Shown in pieces: positions 21,391-33,775 of a stretch of 64,000 bases of DNA. The notes under the pieces are model-generated. The model did no database searches and was not told the origin of the DNA. It was given only the letters and a program-made list of their open reading frames with translations. Positions within the stretch are counted from its first letter, which is position 1. The number at the start of each line of letters is the position of its first letter. Made by a program: the position numbers and the translations under genes. This stretch comes from Gigantopelta aegis. Lineage: Eukaryota > Mollusca > Gastropoda > Neomphalida > Peltospiridae. The stretch is taken from assembly GCF_016097555.1 (NCBI RefSeq), contig NC_054702.1, forward strand, positions 107,476,628 through 107,540,627, written 5' to 3'.

Positions 21391-22030
21391 GCATTGTTAT
21401 GATTAGGCAATGCACCCTGTGTACTGTTGCAGAGCATGTTAGTTTGTATGTGTTCCCTATTATGGTGTTTAGGTTGTTCCTATTGTCCTAGCATCCTAAT
21501 CGAGTGTAATGCAACCAACGTCTTTTCAGAGCCACCACTCCCCCCCCCCCCCCCCCCCCCCATGCCTTGGATTATAATGAAATACAAGGCCAGAGGGGGA
21601 GTTATTCTAGCTTATCTATCTAATTTGAAGGTTGTCCCTTATAGTGTAGTATATTGGTTAAAAAAAGCAGTGCTTTAACATATATACATAGTTCGTAAAA
21701 AAAAATAAAGAGGGTTCCATTTATTGGCAAAGAAATATATAAGTGCATTATATACAGGTAAAGTCCGTTTCCGTGACGCACACTGTGGCTAACTGAAAAA
21801 AGAAAACAGCAATATTATATTAAATTCTTATCTGGTTAAACCGTGTGGTCATTTTCTAAAGGTATTTTGGTTAGGGGGGATGCAAACTTAGCCAATGGGC
21901 TGTCGCTATTATGGTGTCCTAATTGGCGTCTTATCTGGTTTCTGATTGGTTATTAGTTTGCTCCAATTAATGGTCTGCTGTGAATCACAGTTGGGTATAA
22001 AGATAGCTATGTTCGCATAACTCATTAATG
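21391..22030. other. Non-coding stretch
   Basis: A 21-base C run lies at 21540-21560. The rest is AT-rich. Nothing else was recognised. Confidence 0.4.
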
Positions 22031-22038
22031 AATTAATC

Positions 22039-22550
22039 ATGGTTCGAGTTGCTATTTTTGGCAGTAGTTATGTAAGGAGATTGGAGCAACAAACCGGTGG
22101 CGATTTGAAAGTAGATGCGGAATGCCGTTTTTATGGACGGGGTCAGACCGCATACCAGAGGATTTGCTAACAGAGGCCCTTGGCTATAAGCCGGATTTAG
22201 TGATAATCCATTTGGGAGGCAACGACTTGACACCTGAAACCGACCCGAAGAGCGTGGTGCTATAGCTGGTATAATTGAGAGAGCGGTTTCTAGCAAATGG
22301 GGCAGGCCGGGTATGCTTCCTGGGGCTATGTAAGTGGGGCGTATTCAAGAAATCCCCTCATATGACTATGGCGCATTTTAACACTATACGGAATGCGGTG
22401 AATCGCCGGCTGCGGAAATTAGTCAAGCGAGACGTAGTGCCCCTCTTGATGCACTATCCTGATGATTACCTGCCGGATGGGGTTCATTTTGGACCTCGTG
22501 GAATGCGGAAGTACTTCTTCCGCATTCGCAACACTATTAGGCGACAATAG
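22039..22550 (+). pseudogene. SGNH/GDSL hydrolase-like ORF remnant, probably from a mobile element
   Basis: Across the frames the landmarks of a small SGNH esterase appear in order: VAIFGSSYVRRL (Ser block), VIIHLGGNDLTPE (Asn block) and YLPDGVHFG (Asp-His block), with a basic RKYFFRIRNTIRRQ end. Domains of this type are known from retroelement proteins, notably ORF1 of CR1 LINEs and an extra ORF in some Ngaro-type tyrosine-recombinase elements. As a host enzyme about 170 residues would be short. The remnant is broken in a few places and no partner genes of the parent element were identified next to it. It lies just beyond the 3' end of the LINE on the minus strand and may be unrelated to it. 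Confidence 0.6.
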
Positions 22551-22768
22551 TGTTGTATATAAACCGGCCCTTTTAAGGGCCATCAATTCACCTGAAAGTG
22601 AATACCAATTGCAATTTGTTATTTTAACTCCAATCTTTCTCTTTACTCTCCCTTTAATTAGCTTTCTATTTCTACCTAGTCTATGATGGTAATCACGGCT
22701 CGGGTCTAACATTCACAAGATACATATATTCATACAAAAATCAATGTTAGTTTTTAGAATATTCGCTA

Positions 22769-23150
22769 CCGACCCACCTTCGGCCACTTTCACTAGAGTG
22801 CATCGGGTCCGAGTTCAATAGTGGTTGCAGCTCTTATGAAGGGGCTTACAAGTGGGTGGTTTTGAGTAATCCCTATAAATAATTTATTAGCACTATAGTG
22901 GGTCTTATCTTTACCTGTTCACCTTTGGCCCCTAGGTTGGAAAGCATCGAGTAGAGTTCGAATTGGTTGCAGTTCCTTCTTAGGGGCGTACTAGTGAAAG
23001 GTTATGAGTGCCTGTTGTTGCACTAAATGAGCACTACTTAGGTTTAGAAATCTCTACCTACCCACCTTTGACCGTAAGTTAGAAAGCATCGAGTTGAGTT
23101 CGAATTGGTCGCAGTTCTTTCTTAGCGGCGTACAAGTGGGTGGTTTTGAA
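22769..23150 (-). repeat. Three tandem units in the LINE 3' UTR, about 140 bp each
   Basis: Copies near 22769, 22910 and 23055 share (plus strand) cacctt-ggcc/accg, gcatcgagt-gagttcgaat and ggttgcagttc/gtcgcagttc, then aagtgggtggtttt. Such repeats would lie in the 3' untranslated region of the LINE. Confidence 0.75.
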
Positions 23151-23173
23151 AATATTAATAGCACTGTTAGGTA

Positions 23174-26100
23174 TTATAGTTTTGGTTTGGTAGCTTGAAC
23201 ATATTGGTAGACTGCGTTAAAGGCTTTATGTTTATGTAATTTATCTGGGTTGAGTATCATGTTAGGCGTAATTGTTATATTTTGGTTGGCTTCGAATATT
23301 GAGTCTAACATTATTTTCCTTTGATTGGTGTGCAGTGTGCAATCCAGGAGATAATGTTTCATATCTTCCCGGGAACCGCATACACAATCAGGATTTCTAT
23401 TTTTAGAGAAAGAGCAGCTATTAAGTTGAATTTATCTACCTAGTCGGATTTTAGTAATTATTTTATCTATGTAGGTATTAGAGTGTTTAGGCCTGATGGA
23501 ATTAACTACTGGTTTTATATTGTAGTGCCAAACGGATTTGGTTTGATCCCAGCCTGACTGCCAAAGATTAATGTAATGTTTTCTTGCTTTTGACATACGT
23601 TCTGAAATTCCTAGTGATATATGCTTGATATCAGTTCTGAATGAAAGTGCTGTTTTGGCTCCATAGTCTGCTACTTCATTGCCGATGATACCTACATGGG
23701 CTGGGACCCATTCTAGTGTTACTTCTAAGTGTAATTGGTTAGTTATTTTAAGTTTATCATAGATTGCTGCCAGGATGTCTGGTCTAGTAGACTTATTATT
23801 TTGTAGAGATTGAATTGAGCTGAGACTGTCTGAGAAGATAACACTTTTAGAGTATTTTTTAAATATAATCCAGTTGATGGCTTCATAAATGGCTGTCAGT
23901 TCCGCTGTGTATACTGATAGGTTATCTGACAGCCGGGAATATCTGACAATTTTAGCGGTTTTAGATACTTTTTCTTCTGCTACAGCGAAGCCAACCCTAC
24001 CATTATCTGGGGTTTTTTAGCCATCCGTATAGATATGGACATGCTCCGGATAATTTTCATTAGCTGCGGCTTCGAATATGATTTTTTTTTAAAGGTGGGA
24101 ACGGCGTGGCATCGGTTGCCTTTTTAATTAAATATGGCGTATGGCAGTCTATAAGTTGGTTAATGTGGTACATTGCCAACAGCGTATTATCTATGCCAGT
24201 TTCTATTTCTATTTTATTGGCCGTAGTGGCGAATGAATCATTAATTTTTTTATTGCCTTTGCTTATCATTCCTGGTTTAGTTGTTACTGGGGTAAGTTCT
24301 TGAACTGGGTGATCTAATATAAGTGAGTGAATTTTAAGATGATATTTAAGATGTTGTAATTTCCTTCTCTATTCCAGCGGCATGATGTTAAATTCTACTT
24401 CTAGACTCTGGCCGCTGGTATTGGAAGGGACTTTAGCTATTATTCTTAACGCTTTATTTTGAATGATATCTAGTTTTTGAAGTAACTTTGGTGAGGCACA
24501 ACTGTATGCCTGAGCTCCGTAGTCTATCCTTGACAGTATGCATGCTTTATAGACCATGAGCATTGCTTCAGTTTGTTCCCCCCAGCTAGTACTTGAGATG
24601 GCTCTTAGAAGATTAAGAGTATTTTTTTAGCTATTGATTATTCCATTGGTATGTTCTTTAAACGTGCGTTTGGAGTCAAAGGTGACTCCTAGAAATTTAA
24701 ATACTTTAACTCTCGGAATTACTTTATTATTTGAGGTTAATTGATAGTTTTCTAGTTGGGTGGTAACTTTACTGAAAAGCATACAGACTGTTTTAGTTTC
24801 TGATAGTTTGATACCCCAGTCCAAGGCCCATTTATTTATTTTGTCCATCTCTTGCTGCATTTGGTTAAACAGTGCCGGGATTGACCTGCCTGTGCGCCAG
24901 ATGGCGCAGTCATCAGCAAAGAGAGCCGTGTTAAGTGGTTTAAGTGATTTAGTTTTACTTTTGGCATTAAGTGCGTTGGTTATATCATTTATAAAAATAT
25001 TAAATAAGGTTGGTGAGATGACCGAACCTTGCGGGATACCATTGAAGATTTCAGTTTTATCAGAGAAGTGGCCATTTACCCAGACTGAAATAGATCTATT
25101 GTGAATAAAGTTATTAATAAAATTAAACATGTTTCCTTTTATACCTTTGGTTTCCAGTTTTTTGAGTAGGCCTTCCCGCCATACCATATCGAATGCTTTT
25201 TCTATATCTATAAATATTGCTAGTACTTTATCTGATTTGAGGAAGGCATTATTAATACTATTTTGTAATCTTACTATCTGATCTATTGTAGAGTGTTGGG
25301 ATCTGAATCCACTCTGCACATTAGTGATAAGTTTATTTTCTAACAGATAGTTATTGAGTCTTTTATTAATTATTGTTTCTAAGGTTTTACACATGTGTGA
25401 TGTTAGTGTTATCGGTCGATAACTCCCCGGGAGAGAGTTATCTTTACCCGCTTTAGGGAGGCTAAAGCACTCTGCATGTTTCCATGCAGTGGGCATTTGA
25501 CCCTCCCTCCAGATTCTGTTAAAGAGCGATAACACCACCCGTAGGGCAACATCAGGCATGTGCTTGAGTAGAGTATAGCTAATTTGGTCCGGCCCTGTGG
25601 CGGTGCTTTTTTGGCTTTAAGGGCTGTTTTTAGTTCGCTAAGCATTAAAGGTTTGTTAAATTCTAGGTTGTCATTAGTATTATGATTAGTTGTAGGCGTA
25701 TTATTTGTTGGTACGGTATTCTTTTTTGTCAGTTTATCTAGGAATTGTTTAGGGAAATTTTTATTGCTGCTATTTATACCGAAAGTTTTACTAAGAAGAT
25801 TGGCCTTTTGTTTATTAGTGGTAGCATTTTTATTTTTTTGGAGGACTGTGGTGGTTGCGCGGTGTCCTTGTATGGCTTTAACTTTACCCCACATTTCTCT
25901 AATAGATGTTCTATTATTAATCTCGCTACAGAAAGTTTGCCAGCTGGCTTGTTTAGCATTGGTTATTAACTTACTTACTTCATTTTTTGCTATCTTATAT
26001 TTAGTGTGATATTCTGGTTTTCCTGGGTTTTTTTAATATTTTACGCATCCTTTTGCGATAACCGCATTTAGTTTTGATTTCTTCCGTCCACCATTTGACT

Positions 26101-27061
26101 GGTCTATTTTTAGTACTTTGTTTAGTTTTAGGTATGTTTTTTTCGGCGATTTGAAGTATTTCATTAGTTAATTTGGTTGTTGCTTCGTCTATGGTTAGTT
26201 CGTTGTCTAATTTAATATTATTACAATCTTTAGTAAAATTATCCCAGTTGGCTTTGCTAAATTTAAATTTAGGTTTAAATATTTAATTTTCTGAGTAATT
26301 AATGTTACATTTGTAGCTAGTTAAAATAGGGAGGTGGTCGCTATTGAGAGCGTCTAACACCTCCCATTGGGTATTTGCACCTATACAGTTTGATGTTATG
26401 GTTAGATCGATGGTAGAGGAGCTCACTAAGTTATCATGAATGAACGTAGTGCTACCATCATTGAGACATACTAGGTTATGTACGTTAATACATTCTTCTA
26501 GTATTTCCCCCTGTGCGTCGGAGTTCTGACCTCCCCACAGCGTATTATGGCTATTGAAATCTCCTACCAATATTAGGTTATGATTTGGTTTTATAAGCTT
26601 GTTATAATCGTTTAGAGTTAGATTTTCATGCGCCGTTCCCGGTGGGTTGTATACGTTAGTAATATCTATTTGCATTTTATCATTTAAGACTGTGATCCCT
26701 AGTACTTCTAGGTTAATATTGATGTCTTTATACTTAACCTCAGTGTGAGGTATGCTATTTTTAATTAAAGTGGCTATACCTCCTCTGGCGAAATTATCTC
26801 TATTCTTATAATACGTAGAGTAGCCCGGAATTTTAAATAGTTTAGCTCCCTTATGTTTATTTTTGCTGGATCCAGCTCCTAACCAGGTTTCTTAAATGCA
26901 GATTACGTCCGGTTTGTTGTTACTGGTGCTTATAAATTGGATAAGTTCGGCACCATGACCCATAGAGTGGAGGCCCTTAGCATTCCACTGGAGTATGCTA
27001 AGGCCCTTTTTGTCTAGATTGTTGTTATTTTTCCTGGTGTGTGGAGACGTATCTCCCATAT
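23174..27061 (-). pseudogene. LINE ORF2: endonuclease, reverse transcriptase, RNase H
   Basis: Endonuclease: LSILQWNAKGLHS near 27000, VYNPPGT, LILVGDFNSHNTLWG and LNSDHLPI (about 26310). Reverse transcriptase: YRPITLTSHMCKTLE, FIDIEKAFDMVW, GIPQGSVISPTLFNIFIND and the catalytic ALFADDCAIW (FADD in place of YADD, about 24900), with 310 codons open in one piece (24627-25559). RNase H: IYTDG (about 24030), SVYTAELTAIYEAI, FSDSLSSIQS and GNEVADYG supply the acidic residues. A final Cys/His block CVCGSREDMKHYLLDC lies at about 23390-23340. The frame is broken by stops (for example within the endonuclease ETWLG region and straight after IYTDG) and by several frameshifts. Confidence 0.9.
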
Positions 27062-27204
27062 TTGGGTCCTGTAATTAGGTTAGTTTACTATTAGTTATTT
27101 AATTATTTAGTTGTTAAGTTTATTTGTGATGTTAGTGATTTCTAACACCAGTTTATCAATTATGGTTTTTAGCTCTGCTACTTGATTTCTGTCATTGGTT
27201 TTAA

Positions 27205-28690
27205 CTACGCGAATGTTATTCTGGGTTTATTATTATTATTCATGTTCATGATTCTCAGTGCCCTTTGGAAGTGGTGGCACCGATTATCATGGGCCATGTG
27301 CCTACTCAGACAATTGGGGCATTGTATTTGCCTATTGCATGGGGAATTTATGGAGCTCCTTGGGTGCTTCTGTCCGCAGCGGAAGCAGGTGGGGAGCTCC
27401 CTATGTTGTTTGCATTTATTGGCTCCGTGCCCCCACTGCTGACAGTGGTGGCATTTTGCTGGTTTAATTTCATAGGGGAGCAGTTGAAGTCGGCGGCCGA
27501 TTACGTAAATGAATCTATTTTGGTTTGTTTCTGCAGAGATTAGGATATATCCGTTTGTCCAAGTTGTTGCCGCGTTTATGTCAAGATGAGGATTAATTAT
27601 TTGGAGCATTACTTTAGACGTTTCTTGGGGGTGTAGGGGGAGCATCTTGATGAGCCACTGGTTGGTAGGTCTGTTCGGTAGGTCACCATTGGTTCTGGGG
27701 TTGGCTCGAGTTTGGGACGGGGTGTTGGTCTGGGTAGTTGGATTGGGGGGAGCGGTCGGGGTGGTGAGGGTTGAGGTTGGGGGTGGGGTGGTGGTGGCTG
27801 TTGTGGTGGGGGTTGGGTTGGGGCATGGGGTTACGGTAGGGGTTGGGGTGGAGGTTGGGTTGGGGGTAGGTGTTGGGGCGGTAGTGAGGGCTGGGGTGGG
27901 GGTTGAGTTGGGGGTAGGGGTTGGGGTGGGGGTGTTGGTTACTGGGTTTGGCTAGATGGCGGGGGTATCCTCCTGTGGGGTGGTGATGGAGTTGGTCTTA
28001 ATCGGTTCTGGTATGGGCTCTGGCTGGGCTCCTGTTGTCGCTTGTAGAGTAATCCTAGCCGGGGTGAGGGATGGTGGTGGGCGGGTGTTAGGAAAGGTGA
28101 CCGAGAGTAGGGAGGGTATGGTAGAGGTGTTGGGTCGGGAGGTGGGTTTTAGGGCTTGACTGGTAACTGCATTCCTGTTTTTTGGTCTGACAACTTTTAT
28201 TGGTTGTTTTTTTTGTACCGTCTTTTGTTTAAGGAATGCACTGGCTGTTGGGTTTTTGTTAGTTGCTTTATTAGCGGTACGTTTGGTTGTATTGACGTAC
28301 AGAAACCTACTTTGTGCGTTGGCTTTGATCGGATTATCCTTTTTTGGCTCTGTTAGTTTCGTTTGTTTTTCCTGCCCTAATTGAGAGAACCGGTCCATCC
28401 GTTTGTGTCATCTGGTTAGTCAGTTGGACGGCTGTCACTGCGGCGGACGCGGTTGCCTCTTTTAGGACCGGGCTACTGCTATTATTTGTGTTTTTATCTG
28501 TTGTGGTTATTTGGTTATTTGCAGTATTTGCGAAATGCAACTTTTCTGGGATTTACTCAATTTATTGTGCATGTCAGCACAAGCGTCTGCAGACTGATCA
28601 AATTTGGCTTTGTTTAGTTTTTTCGGTTTTTCCTGCTTTTAGGCTGGTTATTGCTACTGGGAGCAGGTATAATTTGTCCAAATGACAACT
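27205..28690 (-). pseudogene. LINE ORF1 (gag-like, zinc knuckles)
   Basis: The C-terminal part has three Cys/His knuckles: CHHCQQWGHGANKC, CFRCGQKHPRS...C and CPNCLSRHMAHDNRCHHF (27300-27470), typical of nucleic-acid binding ORF1 proteins of Jockey/I-group LINEs. Upstream is a Pro/Thr-rich linker of TPTPNPTP character (about 27660-27955), reflected on the plus strand as ggttggggtggg repeats. A basic Lys/Thr/Asn-rich N-terminal half lies further upstream (27952-28540). The frame is broken by several shifts. Confidence 0.82.
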
Positions 28691-28699
28691 ATCAGGTTT

Positions 28700-29565
28700 T
28701 GTTTGCAAAAACATGTACATGTATTTGCTGACGATATGTAGAAGTAACCTATCTAGCGAAAGACCGGTTTCGAAATAACCATATGTTAGACACTAAATAA
28801 TCATAGTTTAAAATCTGCTAAGGTTTCTTTAAACAATTTTTTCTTTCTTTCTTAAAAAGCATTTTTGAAATGATGCCTGGTTTTAGTAAACCTGCATGTC
28901 ATTAAAGTTGTTTTACTGTGACAAATTAGTTTTAATTGCGTTAATTATATTTGTAACCGGAACAAAACACACAATCCTTAAATATATCTTCAAAAGTGAG
29001 TTTATCAATATGCTCTTTTAATTCTAATCATTAGGGAAAATCAGTCGATTATCATTTAATAATTAAGTTGTTTGTTACCAATGTTTTATTTTTAACTGGC
29101 TGTTCATCATTAGTTAGCGTACTAAATTATACAGTATTGGACACTGGTGAATTTTGCATCGCCGATTATAGATATCTGGTAAAAAAATAAAAAAAAAGTA
29201 ATTTATATTTTATTAAATTGAGATTTATAACAAAGCCTTCCACTGTTTAGCTCCGCTTTTTAATACCGATTTGTCCGGCGTCCATATGTCCTGTCATCCG
29301 TTTGTTTCTTTGAAGTCTATCTTCTACTAATTTTGATTGGATTTTTCACAAAGCTGGTATATAATTTTTCTTTTGTTTTGTTTTTTAATTAGAAATTTGA
29401 AAGCCTATCTTTTTCTAAAGGTTTGATAGGATAGTTCTGAAGTTTGGTGCTATCATTATCTATGGGAGTCTGTACAAACTAACAGAGAGATATTTTGAAA
29501 TTTTTTACATTTGTGAATTTTTATTAAACTTTAAATAGACATTTAACATTGAACATTTAAAAGTG
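28700..29565. other. AT-rich non-coding stretch
   Basis: No gene was recognised. A segment at 29270-29350 (tccgtttgtttctttgaagt) resembles a dispersed repeat, but I cannot define its limits. Confidence 0.4.
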
Positions 29566-29567
29566 GT

Positions 29568-29702
29568 GTAGCCCAGTGGTAAAGCGCTCGTTGGTCTGGG
29601 ATCGATCCCCTTCAGTGGGCCCAGTGAGCTATTTTTCGTTACAGTCAGTCCTTCACAACTGATGTAACAAGGTATGTACTATCCTGTCTGTGGGATAGCC
29701 TT
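29568..29702 (+). mobile_element. SINE head fragment, gggcgg-type
   Basis: gtagcccagtggtaaagcgctc (A box), ctgggatcgatccccttcag (B-box region) and a shortened body to ctgtctgtgggatagcc. A loosely matching 80-bp AT-rich word set lies on both sides (29490-29565 and 29715-29785). Confidence 0.8.
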
Positions 29703-29837
29703 TACAGCCTGTTTGAGAGATATTATTGAATTTTGAATTTGTGAATTATTAAAAAATAAATAGAAATATTGAAAATTTAAAGGTCTTACCTTCTAGGGTT
29801 TTGGTTGTATAGCTCTAAAATTGAGATTAATGTTGTA

Positions 29838-29880
29838 GTTTGTTTTGTTTAACGAGACCACTAGAGAACATTGATTGAAG
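29838..29880 (-). mobile_element. SINE tail fragment, minus strand
   Basis: gtttgttttgtttaacgaga with ccactagagaacattgat is the reverse complement of the standard SINE 3' tail. Confidence 0.65.
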
Positions 29881-31262
29881 AAAAAGAAAGAAAACCACAA
29901 CATGCTGTGTTGATCGATACTGCACCAATATGTTCGAACGACTTCAAGCCCGCGTACTGCAGTTCAAATAGCCACTCCAGCGTGATTAGATACTAATTAT
30001 ATCCTGAATTATAAAACGCTATGGGGGTAGCAAATAATAATAGCAAGAGTGGAAGTCAGAGTCAATAATCAAATCAAGGGTACACATTAAATGAAAGATC
30101 ACCAATGCTGGAAACATCCTATCATTATGTTCCGAAATGAGATTTTGTACTTGAAGAGATATTTATAGAGAAAACGATTTATCAAAAATATAGACATGTA
30201 CTTCGATTCTAAATGTTAGATCGTAGTAATCTTCATCGATTTGTCTCCGAAGTTCGAATGAGCATCCATGAAAAGTTTGTTTTTGAAGATTTCTAAAATT
30301 AGTCGCTATTGATTTATAATCAAAAGCTTAACATGTCAGAAATCAAATATGTCTTTTTAAAAGTAATTCCATGTTTCATGTATCAAATGTACAAGCACAG
30401 TTAAAAATTTAAGAGAGAAAACGTAAACCAAATTCCAAACGTTGAACTAATAGAACACAAAGAATATAAACTTTACGAAGCAGTCTCGAAGCTGCATGAC
30501 CAGAAATATTTATACATGTTTATAGTTTTATCGTCAAATGTAAAGATCATACCTTGAATGCCAACAAAGAATTACATCCAAATAATTTCATTTACTACTA
30601 TAAATACTTTTTAAATAAATATTTGAATGTTTTATTATTGCAATATCTTATATGGGTTTCCGATAGGTTACCAAGTGACGTCACAGTTTGATTTTGATTT
30701 GCATTTCCATACCGACTAACAACTCTATTTTAATGGACATGTGATGAATATATTCTATGTACCTTTTATTTTATTTTCATATGATTCTCGCAAAAAACAA
30801 TGTTTGCGCACATTGTCTGCGCATTACAATTTTGATATATTTGAGTTAATTATGCAAAGATGATATGCGGTCACGATTAATTTGCAGTTATTTTTCACAA
30901 ATGCATGTTAAAATTGTGAAATATGGTACTTGCCACTTTGAGTAAAATACCAAGTATTGGATCATTTACATCCAAAAATAAACAGAATGTCTACAAATAA
31001 ACGTTAATGTAGTGTTGTGTTGAGAATGAGATCAGAGAATCACCATCTAGCACGCAACAGGTGAATTACTATTAAGAAAAGTCCTTTATGATTAAATATA
31101 CACAAACCAGAATAGCAAAGCTATGGTGGCTAGTATGACGTGTTCTGTATCTCGAGCAAAGACAGGGTAAACCAGTCCATAACAGGTATATACGTTACAG
31201 TCAATGTCCAAAATCATTAAAGGACTGAAATCTGAAATGTTCACGCAATTCGTAGTGAATGA
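29881..31262. other. AT-rich non-coding stretch
   Basis: No repeat array, gene or element end was recognised over these 1.4 kb. Confidence 0.4.
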
Positions 31263-31265
31263 TTA

Positions 31266-31510
31266 AAGGGACATTCCTGACTTTAAAGCTAATAAAATAG
31301 ACAGTAATATGGATTAGTAAACTCACCTGTAATACATTTGTGTAAAAAAAATCAATGAAAAGTGCGAAATTGAAATACTTACATAGAACAATACTTTCGG
31401 GATTCCCCATGACACGATTATTTGAAATCCTCGCGGAAAGGTGAAGGTCAGAGGTCGCAGTGATGACGAGAACACAAATTTCCCACAATGCAATATTCAA
31501 CATGGCTTCG
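31266..31510. mobile_element. AAGGG-family MITE, partial copy 3
   Basis: It begins aagggacattcctgacttta after TA, like the elements at 1481 and 10224. The right terminal repeat was not found. The end is approximate and may be overrun by the following motif repeat. Confidence 0.45.
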
Positions 31511-31524
31511 GTGAGTACACGTTT

Positions 31525-31665
31525 TTGGGATGCAGTCGATTCGTCCACTGGACAATTTGTCCACGGACGATTTGTCCACTGAAAATTCGTCCACTGAGGA
31601 ACTCGAGACGATTCGTCCACTACAAAAAATCAGTTCCGGACGATTCGTCCACTGGGTTTTTATTT
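31525..31665. repeat. Short motif repeat, cgattcgtccactg
   Basis: Seven or so imperfect copies of a 12-16 base word (gattcgtccactg, atttgtccac, aattcgtccactg) follow in tandem with short variable spacers. Confidence 0.8.
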
Positions 31666-32595
31666 CCCCAGTACATTTCCATGGGTGAAAGTTTTCCGGC
31701 ATATGCCGGATTTTCCGATTTTTTGGGGTCTCTAAGGGTCGTTTTTCCAAATCGTGTAAATCCGTTGAGATTTTCATAGGGGGGTGGGTAGGGGTTATGA
31801 CCCAACTTCTCCGATTGTTGATAGATGATTACTCCAAAGTTCAACAAAAAGTTCGATTCTACAACCTAGTTTTAGTAATGATTCAATCCGAGAAAGTTCC
31901 CCGATCTAGCAGATGCACATTTCAGTAAGTGCGCGGTTTTTGTTGTTTTGTTGTTGTTGCGGGGTTGTTGTTGTTTTGTTTTTTTTTTTTTTTTTGTTTT
32001 TTTTTGGGGGGGGGGGGGGGGGGGGTGTTACGGAGATCGCCGATCCTTTCGTTCGATTCCGACAAAACTGACTCAATGCGATCACCAGTCAACGGAAACA
32101 CAAAATCGCAGTCCGTGAAACGAGATCCGGAAAGTTGAATAAAGTCGCGTCTAAAACAACACGCTTTGTTTGAATGGCATTTGTTGTTTTGTTGAATTGT
32201 TTTCTAATGTACATTTAATTATATTGGAATTGAAGACAACGAGTTTTTATTTTATTTCCAGGTTATTGGGCATATGGGGATAACATGTGACGAGGGAGGG
32301 TACAGTGGATATAATGTACGCCATTGAAGGAGAACATGACATATGGGGGGGAGGGGGGAATAAAGTCTTCCGACGCGGAGGCTTGCATTACCTATTTACC
32401 ACATCGTGACATGCGAGATAATGTACGAGCGAGTGGACGAATTGTGAGAAAAGACAAAATATTTTCAGATTTCTCCCCCCCCCCCCTCCCCTACCCCACC
32501 CCATTTTCTCTTTATTTGTCCTTTAGTTCATTCTTCGTGAATACTGCCGTGCCGTAAAGAAACGTTTCACTTATCTTTTGGCGTCGCATTTTTTA
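31666..32595. other. Non-coding stretch with T/G homopolymers
   Basis: T- and G-rich low complexity lies at 31940-32025, including a 20-base G run at 32006-32025, and a C-rich run lies near 32476. No gene was recognised. Confidence 0.5.
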
Positions 32596-32601
32596 AAACT
32601 T

Positions 32602-32992
32602 GACCGGCCTCGGTGGCGTCGTGGTTAGGCCATCGGTCTACAGGCTGGTAGGCACTGGGTTCGGATCCCAGTCGAGGCATGGGATTTTTAATCCAGATAC
32701 CGACTCCAAACCCTGAGTGAGTGCTCCGCAAGGCTCAATGGGTAGGTGTAAACCACTTGCACCGACCAGTGATCCATAACTGGTTCAACAAAGGCCATGG
32801 TTTGTGCAATCCTGCTTGTGGGAAGCGCAAATAAAAGATCCCTTGCTGCCTGTCGTAAAAGAGTAGCCTATGTGGCGACAGCGGGTTTCCTCTAAAAAAC
32901 AGTGTCAGAATGACCATATGTTTGACGTCCAATAGCCGATGATAAGATAAAGAATCAATGTGCTCCAGTGGCGTCGTTAAATAAAACAAACT
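32602..32992 (+). mobile_element. SINE, cctcggtggcgtcgtgg-headed type, full length
   Basis: It has the same structure as 7736-8128, from gaccggcctcggtggcgtcg to ggcgtcgttaaataaaacaa. The flanks carry ttttttaaaactt (32589-32601) and the same word at 32993-33005, a 13-bp target duplication. Very close in sequence to the 7736 copy. Confidence 0.94.
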
Positions 32993-33377
32993 TTTTTTAA
33001 AACTTACAATTTTTAATCTGTTTCTGTTTCAACAATATTTGATCTATGGGCCTACATGAGTATGGCGCCACACATGAAAAAAAAAATGTATTATTATTTT
33101 TAAGTTGACCTTTTGACAGAATTAATTAGTCTTAAGGAGTCTTATCATTACTATATGATTTTCTTAACCCTAACCCTAAATCAAACCCATTTTCTTTTTG
33201 AGGGACGCCACCCCCATACTCCATATTGCCTTAAGCACACACATTGTAAATATTCAATTTGATAGTGCCATACCCAAGAATATCGATCTTTCCGACAGAA
33301 ACACTGTCATTGAATGTGGCAAATATCGTAATTGTAATGAGTGTGAAATATTACAATTACATTCGCCATATATATAT

Positions 33378-33381
<4 letters not shown>

Positions 33382-33451
<70 letters not shown>
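33382..33451. repeat. (TA)n microsatellite
   Basis: About 34 TA repeats. Confidence 0.97.
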
Positions 33452-33454
<3 letters not shown>

Positions 33455-33492
33455 CCAATTCCATATTCAGTAGGGTTATCGGTTATTCAGTA

Positions 33493-33775
33493 AGGGCAGG
33501 GATTTAGCTCAATCGGTTGAGTTCTCACTTGAGGTGCTTGCATCGCAGGATCGCACTACCTCGGTGGATCCATTCAACTGATTGTTTTTCTCGTTCCAAC
33601 CAGTGCACCACAGCTGGTCAAAGGCCATGGTATGTGCTTTCCTGTCTGTAGGAAAGTGCATATAAAAATCCATTGTTGCATTAGGCTACATGTCAGAATT
33701 ACCAAATGTTTGACATCCAATAGCCAATGATTAATTAATCAATGTGCTCTAGTGGTGTCGTTAAACAAAACAAAC
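33493..33775 (+). mobile_element. SINE with 19-bp target duplication
   Basis: The head tagctcaatcggttgagttc is a different tRNA-like A box. The body is shared with the other SINEs: ggccatggtatgtgctttcc and atgtttgacatccaatagcc, with the tail gtgtcgttaaacaaaacaaa. The exact 19-bp repeat ggttatcggttattcagta lies at 33474-33492 and 33776-33794. This is a chimeric or distinct head on the same body, and the duplication shows a fairly recent insertion. Confidence 0.93.

Larger units (their letters stand above)
22740..28690 (-). mobile_element. Nearly full-length I-group LINE
   Basis: Minus-strand order is ORF1 (28.69-27.2 kb), APE-type endonuclease (27.06-26.28 kb), reverse transcriptase (25.9-24.4 kb), RNase H (24.04-23.6 kb), a terminal Cys/His motif, then a 3' UTR with tandem repeats. 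An RNase H after the RT in an APE-type LINE with a zinc-knuckle ORF1 is the arrangement of the I group. Several stops and frameshifts show that this copy is dead. Confidence 0.88.

Noticed and set aside
33165-33182. Telomere-like ccctaa words
   Set aside because: Only two units, inside the window and with no array.
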